This document shows, one piece after another, positions 63,951 to 64,000 of a stretch of 64,000 nt of DNA. The notes beneath the pieces were generated by a model. It was not told the origin of the DNA. It made no database searches and saw only the letters and a list, made by a program, of their open reading frames with translations. Both the position numbers and the translations under genes were made by a program. The DNA is taken from assembly GCA_964606575.1 (NCBI GenBank), contig CAZSHA010000004.1, positions 4,295-68,294 on the forward strand, in the 5' to 3' direction. This DNA comes from RGIG4576 sp964606575 (GTDB taxonomy: Bacteria > Bacteroidota > Bacteroidia > Bacteroidales > Muribaculaceae). Positions within the stretch are counted from its first letter, which is position 1; every line of letters begins with the position of its first letter.

Positions 63951-64000
63951 CTAAGGAATGTTACCGTGCTTCTTAGCAGGATTAACAACCTTCTTGGTTT
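63951..64000 (-). CDS. mmdA: Methylmalonyl-CoA carboxyltransferase/decarboxylase alpha subunit, C-terminal end
   Basis: Only the last 15 residues fit in the window: TKKVVNPAKKHGNIP followed by a stop at 63951-63953. The KKHGNIP ending is characteristic of the carboxyltransferase subunit of propionyl-CoA carboxylase and methylmalonyl-CoA decarboxylase. The order mmdA, OadG-like, biotin carrier, beta subunit supports the decarboxylase. The rest of the gene lies beyond the right edge. Confidence 0.8.
   Translation of the reverse strand, partial: TKKVVNPAKKHGNIP

Noticed and set aside
1..64000. tRNA or rRNA genes
   Set aside because: I scanned the intergenic gaps by eye for cloverleaf arms and rRNA signatures and saw none; a covariance-model search would be decisive.

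Overview
The window looks like a chromosome segment from a Bacteroidales bacterium, with an A+T-rich base composition. Several features support this. There is a serine palmitoyltransferase for bacterial sphingolipids, a split glycine cleavage P-protein, a Crp/DUF4924/rfbD/prfC operon, a Na+-pumping methylmalonyl-CoA decarboxylase with a lamin-tail OadG subunit, PorT-like barrels and a probable type IX secretion C-terminal domain. Promoters of the Bacteroidetes type (TANNTTTG at -7, sometimes TTTG about 19-20 nt upstream) recur. I cannot fix the family or genus. Almost everything is core chromosome. I saw no tRNA or rRNA gene, no CRISPR array and no intact mobile element.

Layout: 1-242 is the 3' end of a menF-like gene. 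A minus-strand operon follows (Crp regulator, DUF4924, rfbD, prfC; 4064 down to 307), then a DcaP-like porin, prs and a cytoplasmic GH13 enzyme, all on minus. 8501-13314 is a plus-strand run: a Sua5/YrdC-type gene, an undecaprenyl-phosphate sugar transferase, a ClC channel and fmt. 13315-13760 is a structured gap leading into two secreted-protein genes (13761-16531). The second of these carries almost identical 216-bp tandem repeats. Minus-strand MINPP-like phosphatase and maeB follow.

20520-31473 is plus-strand: a small membrane protein; dxs-trkA-trkH with a compact FNT channel; ftsK, a LolA-like chaperone and trxB; then lplA, which opens a complete glycine cleavage operon (gcvT, gcvH, gcvPA, gcvPB, lpdA to 37173). 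37174-38815 is the only accessory-looking stretch. It holds a phage-tail-like fragment beside a 21-bp direct repeat, a one-helix membrane protein and a 500-bp gap. Next come an SDR oxidoreductase and a UvrD-type helicase (minus), a TolC/MFP/RND efflux operon (plus), an orphan HsdR_N protein facing holA, and a minus-strand pair of a PorT-like barrel and a LysM/periplasmic-binding protein. A DPP-type S9 peptidase, a YgiQ radical SAM protein and uvrB are also on minus. Serine palmitoyltransferase and a pRiA4b ORF-3-like protein are on plus. The window ends in the minus-strand Na+ decarboxylase operon, cut in mmdA.

How the genes fit together: the lplA-gcv-lpd unit makes and lipoylates a whole glycine cleavage system. 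The mmdA-oadG-BCCP-oadB unit couples methylmalonyl-CoA decarboxylation to Na+ export, and the Trk/FNT/ClC genes handle other ions and small anions. Much of the rest builds or inspects the envelope. No clearly new multi-gene system stands out. The best leads are the repeat-bearing secreted pair with its folded leader, the LysM/periplasmic-binding protein coupled to a barrel, the homopolymer tracts in trkH and in one promoter, and the phage fragment with direct repeats.
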